The position numbers were made by a program, and so were the translations under genes. From the NCBI RefSeq assembly GCF_029407905.1, contig NC_073627.1, positions 161,701,697-161,765,696 of the forward strand: a DNA stretch of 64,000 nucleotides, read 5' to 3'. The notes beneath the pieces were generated by a model. The model ran no database searches. It was not told the DNA's origin and worked only from the letters and a program-made list of their open reading frames with translations. The DNA is from Bubalus kerabau. Lineage: Eukaryota; Chordata; Mammalia; Artiodactyla; Bovidae. This document shows, piece after piece, positions 33,779 to 44,395 of this stretch; the stretch's first letter is position 1, and the number at the start of each line of letters is the position of its first letter.

Positions 33779-35995
33779 TTCCATAATCGCACAGCGACAA
33801 ATTAGTCTTGATATTTGGACCACCAGCTTAGCACGTCATCATGAACTCAGCCAGAGCCTGCCTCTGTAACGTTGGGCCTGGCCTGTGCTGGGACAACAGC
33901 AGCTGCAGGGAAGTTGCTGTTCTCAGGGAGCAGACTGCTTCGTGAGAGTAACCGTAGGCAGCTCTCACGGAGTGTGGAAACCGGGCAGCACATTTCCCAC
34001 TGGGGATGCCTGGCTGCAGGGTGCAGGGCGTGCGGCGGGAACCAAACCAGGAATCTAAACTGGTCTGCTTGCTGATGGGCCTGGCCGTGCGCTCAGGCCA
34101 GCTCTGCGTGTGAAACCAGGTTAAAAGCCCGGTGCCCCAGGGCCCCAGGGAAGAGGTCAGGCTTCTTCACTCTTCCGAGTCTGAAAACGGGATGACGACC
34201 TAGGGCTTTTGGTGACAGAGTGTGTGGCTCTGAAGCACGTGTCCCAGCTTTCTTCCCTGCTTGCTTAGGTTTTGTGCATTGCTGTTTACCCATGAAATCA
34301 GGTTCACAACACTCTGCTTTGTCACTGCACTTGTATTGTCCCTTTTTTGGTGTTCCACCCACTTCATGTTAGCTGCATTGTTAGTCAGCATATCATTAAA
34401 TTAAGTGTGAATCATTGTAGCGGTATGTGAAGTGGTAACTAGTCCATTGTGTGGTCTTTGGAGACACTGTTTTTCTAATTTGCATCATTGGCTAATTAGT
34501 TGATATTTAAAATTCTTTGACGATTTCTCTGTGGTTTCATGCTTGATTTCCTTCCGAGTATTTGTAAAAGAACAGTTGTGTATATTTTGTCCTGTTGTTG
34601 GAGTTCTCTGACGGTGCGTCTGCTTTCATCATTGGTTTTGATTTCCTGGCTCATCCTGTTGTCTGCTTAGTGGTTGTCAATTCAGAGCGCAGCTTCCCAC
34701 CACTGCCCCCCCTCGCCCCCGAGGCTGTAGTTCACCCATCCATCTCCCCTTCCCCGTCCTCCCACCTGTTCAGGTCATAGCAGTGCTGTGGGTGCACTTA
34801 GTCGGGTTTGTGCTTTGTCTTCATGTCTCATTAAATGGTGTTTTTCCCCCAGAGCAGTAAGTTTGAATTAGCCTATCACTATGCAGTTACAAGCATAATG
34901 TAGATGGATCCTCAACTACATATCATGTGTAATTCATAAATGAGATTATCCTTACCTATAGAAATGATCTTCTTAAGTGTAGAATTAATGGACTTTTGAC
35001 ACAATATCCTTTCTATGTTGGTGCTTGTATTTAAGACTATAAATCTCATCAGCTTTTGCACAGTTAATGTCTCTACTAGACTCTTTAAAAAACTATCTTC
35101 TATGGTGAATAAAATGTAAAGACTGCACCTGCTATTATGCTAGCTTCCATTCTTACATATTTTCACAGGGCACCTGCTTTAATCAATTTATTTTGAGAAA
35201 TTTTAAATCAAATTCTAGGTAAGCATTTTACATTAATATCCAATAGGTGGTTAGATTTGTTCAGTGTTAAAATAGGTATTATGGTAACTTCCTCATCAGT
35301 TAAATCACTATTTTAAAGTATAACATCTTTTTTATTAAGAGAAACTAACGTATAGAGAAGTTTGGCTGAGAAGAGACAACTGTTAAGGCCCTTTATTGTA
35401 GAGAATGCTGTGCTTTAATAAATCATGATGTTGTAATAGAATTGTATCCTCCTGAGTAATAATTTATAGTGTTTAGTAAATCTTGAATAGCTTATTTAAT
35501 TTCTGTGGTCAAAAAAAATGTTCTGTTTCCAGTTACACGTTCTCTAAATCGTCATCTCACTTCTATGTTTGCCATCATTTTTGCTATACTGTGTTTGTCT
35601 ATGCTGATTCTTGAAGTTTTAGTTTCAAAGTCACAATAAATCTGGTTTCTCTTCCTTTCTTTGCATGCATCTATCAGCCTAGTGATTTAAGGAAGCATTG
35701 TTGAAAGGTAAACTATTTAGTAATTTAGCATGCCTTTGTTTCTCTGTGAAGTGTTAGAGAGTCCTTATCATTTTACGTGAATGAACACTGTGTGGTTATG
35801 TACTGGTGAAGAATTGACATTTTAATGGAAGTAATGAAACTCACCCACCACTTAAAATATGTTGATGGTTCTGTTGGAAATAGGTCATTCGTTGGGACCA
35901 TTGTAACAGTTTGCCTATATCCCACTTGTTTGCCTTCTAATCATCTCATGCTTATTTATAGTAGATATAGTATTATTTATTACTTTTAAAATTTT
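33779..35995. other. Long AT-rich intron, nothing recognised
   Basis: Intron between exons J and K. The AT content rises strongly after 34,300. No exon of the family is seen. Confidence 0.5.
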
Positions 35996-35999
35996 CTTT

Positions 36000-36122
36000 A
36001 CTTATTTTTTTGGCCATGCTGCACAGCTTATGGGATCTTAGTTCCCCAACCAGGGATCAGACTGGTGTCCCGACAGTGAAAATGCCAAGTCCTAATGTCT
36101 GGACTACCATGGAATCTCCGCT
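36000..36122 (-). repeat. CHR-type SINE, antisense
   Basis: 'ttagttccccaaccagggat' and a decayed 'ctggactaccatggaatctc' end in the same layout as 85-220. Confidence 0.8.
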
Positions 36123-36199
36123 TAGAGTTTTTTAAAAACAAATGACTGACTCAGAGCCATAGATGTTAGATTTGGAGGAAGCCAATTTAATGATGGTGG

Positions 36200-36415
36200 G
36201 TAGCAGTGTGCAGGTGACTCTGTGCGCCAGGCACCGTGTCAAATGCTTTCCGAGTCTGTCATGTAATCCCGCAGACACCCAGGTGAGGTCCAGGCTGCTG
36301 TTATCCCCATTCAGCAGACATGGACACTGAGGCTTCGAGAGGCCGGGCACCGTGCCCAGGCTCGCACACCCAGTAGCAACTGTATAAGTGAGACCTGTCT
36401 GGACCCCGAAGGGGT
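36200..36415 (+). repeat. MIR SINE, sense
   Basis: 'gcgccaggcaccgtgtcaaa', 'ttatccccattcagcagaca' and 'ggctcgcacacccagtagca' follow the MIR consensus order. Confidence 0.8.
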
Positions 36416-36504
36416 TAATCTGTTCCCCACACTGTTGCCACCACTGTCTTTCCTGTCTTCAGACCCAGGACCAGCGGAAAAGCTGGGAGTCCAGGCGAGA
36501 TCAT

Positions 36505-36690
36505 TTTTTTTAATTAGTTTATTTTTTAATTGAAGGGTAATTGCTTTACAGAACTTTGTTCTTTTCTGTCAAACCTCAACATGAACCATCCATAGGTACA
36601 GATACATCCCTTCCCTTTTGAACCTCCCTCCCATCTCCCTCCCCATCCCACCCCTCTAGGTTGAAACCAATCAGTTCTTAGTGAAGACCT
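36505..36690 (-). repeat. L1 3'-end fragment, antisense
   Basis: 'tttaattgaagggtaattgc', 'ctcaacatgaaccatccata' and 'cctccctcccatctccctcc' match the reverse-complement 3' end of ruminant L1. Confidence 0.75.
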
Positions 36691-36691
36691 A

Positions 36692-36912
36692 GGACGGAGG
36701 AGCCTGGTAGGCTGCAGTCCATGGGGTCGCTACGAGCCGGACACGACTGAGCGATTTCACTTTCACTTTTCACTTTCATGCATTGCAGAAGGAAATGGCA
36801 ACCCACTCCAGTGTTCTTGCCTGGAGAATCCCAGGGACGGGGGAGCCTGGTGGGCTGCCGTCTATGGGGTCACACAGAGTCGGACACGACTGAAGTGACT
36901 TAGCAGCAGCAG
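36692..36912 (+). repeat. Bov-A2 SINE, 5'-truncated
   Basis: Begins inside the first monomer ('ggacggaggagcctggtagg') and runs to 'gtgacttagcagcagcagt'. Confidence 0.93.
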
Positions 36913-37541
36913 TTTACTTTATGTAAACCACAGTGAGCGAACTACACTCAAACTGCAAGTACTTCAGTGTGTAGCCCCCAGTCTGTATGTTACTGAGAAA
37001 TACAAGCCAGACACATGGTGCTCGCATGGAGGGGTTAGGTACCTTTTCTGTACTTCACTTGCTGTCATGGGTTCAGTAACCTGCATCATCACTAAACATG
37101 ATCTTGGGTGGTGGTACAAGCTGTTTCCTTTTCTCCTTCAAACAGAAAGGTCTGGACGGCTTTGCTGAGAGGTTTCTTGCTCTTGCTAGTAGTGCTCCTG
37201 AGCAGCATCTGGCGATGAACACAGTCCTTTCATCAGGGCAGTTCATGCCATGCAGGGTTCACAGTGCTGGCGTGGCTCCGCTGTCCTGCCTGTCGGGGCC
37301 ATCGGGTCGCTGGATGCAAAGGAGGGCGGAGCCTGGCTGCAGGGAGGCTCCTGGCCAGGATCTCTGCACTCAGTAGGGTGCTCTCGCTGCCCCATGGCCC
37401 TGCTTCTCTTGAACAAGACAGTCCTTTAAGATGGCATTAAGCTAGAACAACACATTTTTTTGTACTTGGCGGATAGCATCGCTAATATGTTTTCAAATAA
37501 GTTTCTGGTTATAATGTAAAGCCTGTGTGATTGCCTTTTTT
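36913..37541. other. Intron-like sequence, nothing recognised
   Basis: Sequence before the duplicated exon-K segment. No exon or repeat seen. Confidence 0.5.
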
Positions 37542-37858
37542 GACACAGTCTATCGTTAGCCAGTTTTACACTTACCTCACTCCCTCAGCTGCCACCTATA
37601 CCAGAAGAGGTACAAGATGACAAGACCACCATCAAATGTGAAGCCTCGACCCCCGCCTTGCTGCGGTTCCTTCGGCTAGACCGGCTGGACAGGGGGTCAC
37701 AGCACAGAGCCAGCTACGAGGACATCAGGGACGCCCGCAAGTAAGGGGCCTGTGCGCCTCGTCGTTAGTCTCAGGAGCCCTGCGCCTCTTGTCTTCAAAG
37801 AGTTGCAAGGATGATTGTAAAGGAATCCCACTGGATTCGGTGCCTGTGTTTAGTGGTG
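37542..37858 (+). repeat. Copy 1 of an internal exon-containing duplication
   Basis: Matches 44,396-44,706 from 'gacacagtctat' through the intron end, exon K, donor and about 115 bases of the next intron ('gcctgtgcgcctcgtcgt', 'aaaggaatccca'). By eye about 85-90 percent identical. Homology is lost outside these limits. Confidence 0.85.
37589..37740 (+). pseudogene. PPFIA1: Liprin-alpha exon K (first copy)
   Basis: Acceptor 'cactccctcag', donor AA|gtaagg, 152 bases. Encodes EEVQDDKTTIKCEAST, LRLDRLDRG and YEDIRDAR, open to a phase-2 end completed by exon L as Asn. The family reads EEVRDDKTTIKCETS. Confidence 0.93.
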
Positions 37859-38114
37859 AACTTCAGGTGCCGGGGTAGAAGAGTTCAGTGACCTCAGTGA
37901 TTTTAAAAAACATCCGTCTCTATGTGTTGACTCCTGTGGGAGATTTCTTCCTGCTCTTGCTAGAGGTCTGCCCAGTCTGGGACGCGTTCCTGATGGTTAT
38001 GGCTCCGTGCCTCTCGGATTTGTTCTTGAGGGTCCCTCCCTTTTTCTCAGGGGTCTCCTCTCAGGAGACTGTCTGTCACCTCCTGTGACTGACCCTGTCC
38101 TCATTCAGACCCCC

Positions 38115-38295
38115 ACCTGCTGAGCTCCCGTCGTGAGCCAGGCAGCACTCGATGGAGGGCACATGCGATCACCTGACCTGCAGCCCTGCGCACGGTGACC
38201 GTCACTCTCCTGCCACGGCCGGGGATGGTCACTCTGTGAGAGGCGGGGGGAACTGCCCAGAGCAGGGGAGCTCGCCTTCTCTGGGAGGGTCGTCA
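38115..38295 (+). repeat. MIR-like fragment, sense
   Basis: 'ctgctgagctcccgtcgtga', 'gccaggcagcact' and 'gaactgcccagagcagggga' resemble a decayed MIR. Confidence 0.5.
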
Positions 38296-38590
38296 CCTGC
38301 CAAGCAGCGACCCTGAGGGAGGGTTGGAGGGCCCTCTGCACCAGCTCGTCTGGAGTGAAGCCCTCCTCAGGGGAGAGCTCCAGGCAGAGAATCTCAGCTT
38401 CCCAGGGCCGTTGTTTGTGGCCGGAAGCCTGCATTGCTCGTGTGGAGTGTGGCTGGTGAAGCAGACTCCACTGTCTGCTGTGAGGTTGAGGCACGGGTGT
38501 TGCTGGGTGGCCAGTTCTATCAGTAGGTCTTGTGGAGGGGTGTGTGTTTGCACAAGGGCACCGGTTAAAGGTTGTTTTCTCTCCCCAAAG

Positions 38591-38754
38591 CTCGACAGGC
38601 TCTCAAGACAGCCCCGGGGGCAACCCCAGCAGCAGCCAGGACTCACTGCAGAAAGCCCCAAAGAAGAAGGGCATCAAGTCCTCCATCGGTCGTTTGTTTG
38701 GCAAGAAGGAGAAGGGCCGGCCTGGACACCCCGGCAAGGAGGCGCTAGGACCAG
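38591..38754 (+). pseudogene. PPFIA1: Liprin-alpha exon L: SQDSL...GRLFGKKEKGRPG
   Basis: Acceptor 'ctccccaaag', donor CAG|gtgggt, 164 bases, open, ends in phase 1. Encodes STGSQDS, NPSSSQDSLQKAPKKKGIKS and SIGRLFGKKEKGRPG, the most conserved part of the linker. The GRPG-x-x-GKEALG end is specific to PPFIA1. A few serines of the usual PSSSNSSQ run are lost in frame. Confidence 0.95.
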
Positions 38755-38919
38755 GTGGGTGCCTCACCGTTCAGAGGGAGGAGGGTCTGCATGCGTGTCT
38801 CTTCTGTGTCTCCCCCACTGTCCCCACGAGGCTCCTGTCACTCACCCTGGGTGTCCTCCTGGGAGGAGCAGAGGAGGCGTCTGTCTTCTTTAGGGTCCGA
38901 GATGATTGGATCAGTTGAT

Positions 38920-39290
38920 GAATGGATGTGTGGATGGATGGAAGAATTAAGAGTTAAAGGATGGATGGATTAGTGAGTGGACGGATGGATGAACAGATGG
39001 CTAGCCAGATGGGTGGATGAACAGAGCACGGAATGAATATTGCAGATGTTTATACTGCAGTGCTAGAAACATACTCTACGAAATGGATTGAGTAGGAGCT
39101 GGGCAATGAGTGTTTCCTGCAGAACAGTGACAAGTGTTTGGAAACGGCCTAAGGGCTCATCAGTGAGGGGTGAGGTAAAATCTGTGGACACCCCACAAGG
39201 AACAGCACCCTCTTCTTCCTGCCACTTTCCCCATCCCCAGGAGCTCATCATGGGTTCTGCCCATGCCCCCTACTCCATCCCACAGCCACA
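38920..39290 (+). repeat. Left arm of a 10-kb-spaced inverted duplication
   Basis: An ATGG-rich microsatellite (38,925-39,010) is followed by unique-looking sequence ('gtttggaaacggcctaaggg', 'ggaacagcaccctcttcttc', 'ccatccccaggagctcatca'). The reverse complement of 48,785-49,400 carries the same order, including the microsatellite. About 80-85 percent identical by eye. Confidence 0.8.
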
Positions 39291-39544
39291 CAGGTCCTCC
39301 TGGCGTCTCCTCATCACACAGTGTTATCAGGCCCCCATCTCACTCGGCTTCATCTCCTGAAGGACAGGGTATGTTCCTGCCTCTTCAGCCAGAGATTTGT
39401 TGAGTGTCTTGTTTGTGCTGGGTGTGGGATGTATAGGGGTAAGTAAAACAGATATGGTCTGGAGCACAGTTAAGTGAGAAGAGAGAAAAAGCAGATTATT
39501 AAATGCTATCCTTATTATTAATAAATATAACGCTGAGATGGATG

Positions 39545-39690
39545 GTGCATTGATTATATACCAGATGCTGTGTGTGCCCCTTACCAAACAGGTGCTGCCA
39601 CCTCCCTATTTACAGAGGAGGAGACAGTGATGGTCATGCGGTTAGGGAGTGGTGAGGGCAGGTTCACACCCATGCAGTGTGACCATGCAC
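39545..39690 (+). repeat. MIR-like fragment, sense
   Basis: 'attatataccagatgctgtg', 'ccctatttacagaggaggag' and 'catgcggttagggagtggtg' follow MIR order. Confidence 0.55.
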
Positions 39691-39721
39691 TTTGCCGAGC
39701 CCCAGCCACCTCTCTGGTGGA

Positions 39722-39872
39722 TGCAACAGGAATGAGATGGTTCTATGGCATCACTGATTCGATGGACATGAGTTTGAGCAAACTCCAGGAGATAGTAAAT
39801 TACAGAAAAGCCTGGAGTGCTGCAGTCCACGGAGTGGCAGAGTCGGACACAACTGAGCGACTGAACTAAAAC
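39722..39872 (+). repeat. BovB 3'-end fragment, sense
   Basis: 'aatgagatggttctatggca', 'gacatgagtttgagcaaact' and 'actgagcgactgaactaaaa'. Abuts the next SINE. Confidence 0.9.
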
Positions 39873-39879
39873 CTGAGTG

Positions 39880-40082
39880 TGTGCTGAACTGCTTCAGTTG
39901 TGTCTGACTCTCTGTGACCCCAGGGACTGTAGCCCACTAGCTCCTCTGTCTATGGGATTCTCCAGGCAAGAAGACGAGTGGGTTGCCATGCCCTCCTCCA
40001 GGGGAATCAAACCCCATCTCTTGTTATCTCTTGCAGTGGCAGGCAGGATCTTTACCACTAGAACCACCTGGAAAGCCCCAGT
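39880..40082 (-). repeat. Bov-tA SINE, antisense
   Basis: 'ttcagttgtgtctgactctc', 'ggactgtagcccactagctc' and 'aaccacctggaaagcccc' in order. Confidence 0.92.
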
Positions 40083-40897
40083 GAACGCTGACAACTAGGA
40101 AATGCAGAAAATAAGGGCTGCTCCTAAGTTAGAAGAGCAGCAAGCACAGATTGTAAAGAGGAAAACACACGATGACCGACAACAGTGCTGACAGAAACAA
40201 GCAGGGATGCGTTCACCCACATCAAGAAAATGCGCCCTTCGGAAGAGGAGCCCTTGGAGGGACAGTTGGAACCGGAATGGAACCGGAATGAAAACCGAGG
40301 CCATGGTCAGCAGAGCCCACTCACACGGCCCGAGTGAGCTTTCTGCGTCCCCAGAGCTGCTGGTGGTAACATCTGGGCGCTGAGGCCGGGCAACGTCCCC
40401 GAGTGAGCTAAGGCATCCCTGCTCTCCTTCCAGTGCTGCTGCGGGGCCCTCTGTGGGCGGCCACCCTCATCCCCTGCTCTGCCACCCGCTGGGGCCCGAC
40501 TGTTCCCCTGGGATCCTTTCAGCCCTTGAGCTTGTGTGTTCCCAGCCCTCTGCCACACCAGACCGGGACTCAACTCAGGACTTGGGCTTGAGATATCGAG
40601 GAGACCGTGAATCTGGAAGGACACAGCCCTGGGGCCCTCGAGTGACCACGTGAGAGAGCTGGAGAGCAAAGCCCCCTCGGGGAGGAAGCAGAGCTTTGAA
40701 ACGTGCCCACACCCACCGCTGCTTCCGGCACAAGTGCCTCTTCTTTGCCTCTCCTTGGCCTGAAACAGGCCCCAGCTGCTACTGTTGTTCCGCAGGTGAT
40801 TCCTAAAGATGCACCTCCTGCAAGAGCTATCGTCCTGCTGCTCTGGGGCTGCCTAAGTGTGCTCAGGAGTGTCAGACAAGTGGGGCTGCCACGCCTG
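40083..40897. other. Intron-like sequence, nothing recognised
   Basis: GC-rich toward the right. No liprin exon and no named repeat is visible. Confidence 0.5.
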
Positions 40898-41140
40898 ATG
40901 CTGGGGAAGGGCCTGATGCTGGGGGAGTGCCTGATGCTGGACTAGGGCCTGATATTGGGGGAGGGCCTGATGCGGGACTAGGGTCTGATGCTGGGGGAAG
41001 GTCTGATGCTGGACTAGGGCCTGATGCTGGAGGAGGGCCTGATGCTGGACTAAGGCCTGATGCTGGGGGAGGTCCTGATCCTGGACTAGGGCCTGATGCT
41101 GGGGGCAAACGTCTGATGCTGGCGGGAGGTGTGATGATGG
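40898..41140 (+). repeat. 18-base minisatellite with 36-base higher-order period
   Basis: About 13 units of GCCTGATGCTGGACTAGG and GCCTGATGCTGGGGGAGG type, largely alternating, giving a 36-base dimer period. The + strand is open through the array and would encode alternating PDAGLG and PDAGGG hexapeptides. There is no sign of a real gene around it. Confidence 0.93.
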
Positions 41141-41231
41141 TGGGCAGCCTGCTCCCAGATGTACACAGAGTTGTGATTATAAATATGAGAAATGTTTTTT
41201 TCATACTTTCCTGACCACCTTGCTATGTTCT

Positions 41232-41355
41232 TTTTTTCTGAAGCATAATTGCTGTGCAATATCGATTTGATTTCTGCCATACATCAACATGAATTAGCCA
41301 TAGGTGTACATATATCCCCTCCCTCTTGAATCTCCCTCCCACCTCCCTTTGCTAC
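41232..41355 (-). repeat. L1 3'-end fragment, antisense
   Basis: 'aagcataattgctgtgcaat', 'catacatcaacatgaattag' and 'cctccctcttgaatctccct' match ruminant L1 3' sequence in reverse complement. Confidence 0.75.
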
Positions 41356-41837
41356 ATTCTTGTTTCTATGGATATATGAATAATAAAGACTGTTGACTAA
41401 AATAACATAAAAAGCTCCCACACACAAGCATGCACACGCACACTCCCTAGTGCATCATTCAGGTCCGCGTCAGGGTTGCCCTCGGCCAGCCCGCCCTGGG
41501 ATCCACGGTGAGCCTTGACACCTGCACTTTGTTCCCACCCTCGGCCCGCTGCCCACGCCTCAGCAGCAGAGGGGCCCTGTCCCCACAGATGCTGAAGTGA
41601 TGAAGCCTCTTGTCTCCGGAGCCAAGGGTACGAACACCTAGTCGGTCGTCCTTTGGGGACACCTATACTTCCACCTTCTAGCCTTTCCATTGTATCCATC
41701 CGTTTCTCTTAACAGAATGTACGTGTGATGACACGGGCTCCCATTACCAGCTCTGGTCTGTTCTCATTGAGAGTACAGCTTACCCTCGGCACTCTCTATT
41801 GGCAGCGGGAAATTTTGCTCCAGTACTTTATTGAAGC
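41356..41837. other. Intron-like sequence, nothing recognised
   Basis: No exon, RNA gene or clear repeat. Confidence 0.5.
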
Positions 41838-42052
41838 AGTGAGTGCAGTGAAGTCGCTCAGTCGTGTCCGACTCTTTGCCACCCCGTGGACTGTAGCCCG
41901 CCAGGCTCCTCTGTCCATGGGATTCTCCAGACAAGAATGCTGGAGTGGGTTGCCATTTCCTTCTTTAGGGGATCTTCCCAACCCAGGGATCGAACACGGG
42001 TCTCCGGCATTGCAGGCAGACGCTTCATCCTCTGAGCCACCAGGGAAGCTCT
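41838..42052 (-). repeat. Bov-tA SINE, antisense
   Basis: 'aagtcgctcagtcgtgtccg', 'ccaggctcctctgtccatgg' and 'tgagccaccagggaagctct' in order. Lies just 3' (on the - strand) of the UTR-like stretch that follows. Confidence 0.95.
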
Positions 42053-42056
42053 GACT

Positions 42057-43169
42057 TTATTGAAAGAAAGCAATAAATAATACTGTGATAAAAATAGTTC
42101 AAATGTAGACTGGACATACTTTGTCACATATTCAGGAAGATCACAAAAGATTAATAGAAAAACAGAATGGTAACAATGAATTGTACAAGGAAATTAAAGG
42201 CAGAACCCACATGTAGAGAGACATGCTGTCTCTGTCTACCGAGATATCAGCTGCATAAGGCAGCATCATCTGAACGCATCTCTTACTAGCTTCTTTAATG
42301 TGCTGCCGAAAAAGTAAAAGTTACCTTTGCTACTTAAACTATCCAAAATGGCTATGTCATCAAAATCTAAAAATGTACCCCTAGGTCCATTCTTTAAACA
42401 TGTTTACAAACAGATGTAAAAAGATGATTTACGTAAGAAAAATAAGGCCTTTGTCAGAGCTGCACTCTGCTGTCTGTCTGTCTGGGATGTGGCGCCCTCA
42501 GTGTTCAGCTCGATGGCTCCGCAGCGGGTGCAGGGCACCGCGGTTGGTCCTCGAAGAGTCTCACTGGAGGCGAGGGATCCAGGTCCACAGAGACTAGGTT
42601 ACAGGAGAGATTTTCATAGTCTTCTTCTAGTCATCCTTTCAGCCCAAATTTCATTAGAAGCTCACATTTAACACCCAGTACTTTTAAATCGCTTCACACT
42701 GCAGACAAAAAGCATGTCTTCCTAGAAAAAAAAGTACAGTTTAAGTCAGTCGTTAAAATACAACAATTGGTTGAAATTAAGTTCGCTCATTTCAGAGTGA
42801 TTGTTGGACAGCTTGGTTACATTCTGGAAGGATAATTTTACAATCGCAGTAAAACCCCTTCTCTCATGGTTTAACATTTAAAAATTAAACAAGAATAATT
42901 ACAATAAATGCATCATTTACAAAAGCCCTATATTTGTTCATAGGATTTATACAGACAAGCATTACAGTACATTCATTTGAAAGACTAAAATCAGGTATCA
43001 GAACATGAACTGATCTGAAAGGAGATTCATAGCCCGGATATACAAGAAAAAGTAAGTATATAAATGAAGTCATAAGTTTACATAAATATAAGAAACATTA
43101 AATTTTAAAATATTTTCTCTGTGGTATTCATGAATTTTTCACTAATTAAAAACTCTGTAATAAAATATC
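42057..43169 (-). other. Possible 3' UTR of an antisense gene or gene relic
   Basis: About 1.1 kb of AT-rich, repeat-poor sequence directly after the stop codon of the exon at 43,170-43,281 on the - strand. AATAAA on the - strand (TTTATT at about 42,057-42,062) lies at its far end, next to a Bov-tA. The role is inferred from position and composition only. Confidence 0.35.
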
Positions 43170-43281
43170 TTAGGGTCCATATAACAAGTATTCACAGATT
43201 AAAGATTGCATTGAGTTCAAAATGTAGTCTTTGTCGTATTCTGGACGCTGTATAATCGCCTGCAGAATTAGTGCAGGTAAA
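43170..43281 (-). CDS. Candidate terminal coding exon of an unrecognised antisense gene
   Basis: On the - strand a good acceptor (pyrimidine-rich 'ctcgtctgtttgtttccag') is followed by one base completing a codon and then 36 codons ending in TAA (43,172-43,170). The peptide starts LPALILQAIIQRPEYDKDYI and ends SLICEYLLYGP. Its amphipathic, helix-like leucine spacing resembles the end of a HEAT/ARM-type or other alpha-helical protein. I do not recognise the family. It lies antisense inside a liprin intron and looks like part of another gene or of a second pseudogene. The upstream exon on the - strand could not be identified within the next kilobase. Confidence 0.45.
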
Positions 43282-44395
43282 CTGGAAACAAACAGACGAG
43301 TCAGTCCAGGGACGGCGGCTGGTGCCGGAGCCCCTGCCCCTTCAGACACCCCACCCCCACCCCATTCTGGGCTTCAGCTGCTTTGAGAATCCAGAGAAAC
43401 ACGAAGGACCAAGCAGATCAAGGAGAGAACTCTGTGGCTGACTTTATTCTGACATATAGCTAAAAGCCGCTGGTAAAAAAACTTAAAACTCAATCCAGCT
43501 TTCCAGCTGAGCCGTGAACAGGACAGAGCAGACAGCCTCGTGCTCTCAGAGCGGCTGGAGCAGGGCTGGGCTCCCGGGCTGGACCCACCAGAGGACCACC
43601 CAGAGCAGCACCTGCAAGGGACGGTGGCCCCTCAGCGGCAGCCGACCCCCAAGTGCTGGTGCACTTCAGTGTTAAACACTGGCCTCCGGACGGAGAGGCC
43701 CAGGGCAGGGCAGCCTCGTGAACCCTGATGCTCTGGGCCCTGTTCCCTCTGAGAACGTGCACGCAGGGCGTGGCCAGCAGCACTGCCGCTGTGGGAGGGA
43801 CACCCGTGTGCATGGACGCGAGGGAGACTCGGGCCGTGCTCTGACTACTCCGGCGGCAGCCAGGTGCCAAGGTCATGTTCTCTGCTGCTGAGGGCTCTCC
43901 CGGGCTGACCTCCGGAGACCCGCCGACCCTCCAGTCCTAGGGTGTCGCCTCCATGCCCTTGCGGGACCAGGCCAGCCTGTACTCACCCCGAAACTCAGCA
44001 GGAGTAAGTCCTGACTGTAGCAGAATCCAGCCTCTGCGTTCCCGCCACGCTTCCTGGTCCCAAGAGTGCGGGAGGAAGCGTGCAAACACAGACTGCGGGT
44101 AATCGTGGAACGTCACATGGGGCACAAGGACACTCACACTCACACCCGCAGCAGCGCCCACTCCTACTGAGGGTCTGGGGAAACTTTTAGAGGGTGGATG
44201 AGGCGGAGAGAGTGAGCCTGGGGGCTGTCACGTGGGGGTCCCTGCCACCTGGGGGGGCGGGGTGGTCACACTAGAGCAGCACCGGCACATTCGATGACAG
44301 AAACGCCGTCATGGGGACAGCTACTCCACGTGACCAGCTAGCTGCCAGTCTCTCCTGAGACCTCCAGATTCACAGAGCTCCAGATTCACATATTC
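43282..44395. other. GC-rich sequence, nothing recognised
   Basis: Long open frames on both strands reflect GC content. No exon of either the liprin copy or the antisense candidate is supported. Confidence 0.45.

Noticed and set aside
40927..41214. A frame encoding repeated PDAGLG/PDAGGG hexapeptides, resembling a repeat protein
   Set aside because: It is simply the 18-base minisatellite read in frame. There is no gene structure around it.
43490..43876. A 128-codon - strand frame just upstream of the antisense terminal exon
   Set aside because: Its composition is typical of GC-rich shadow frames, and no acceptor/donor pair links it in phase to the exon at 43,281.
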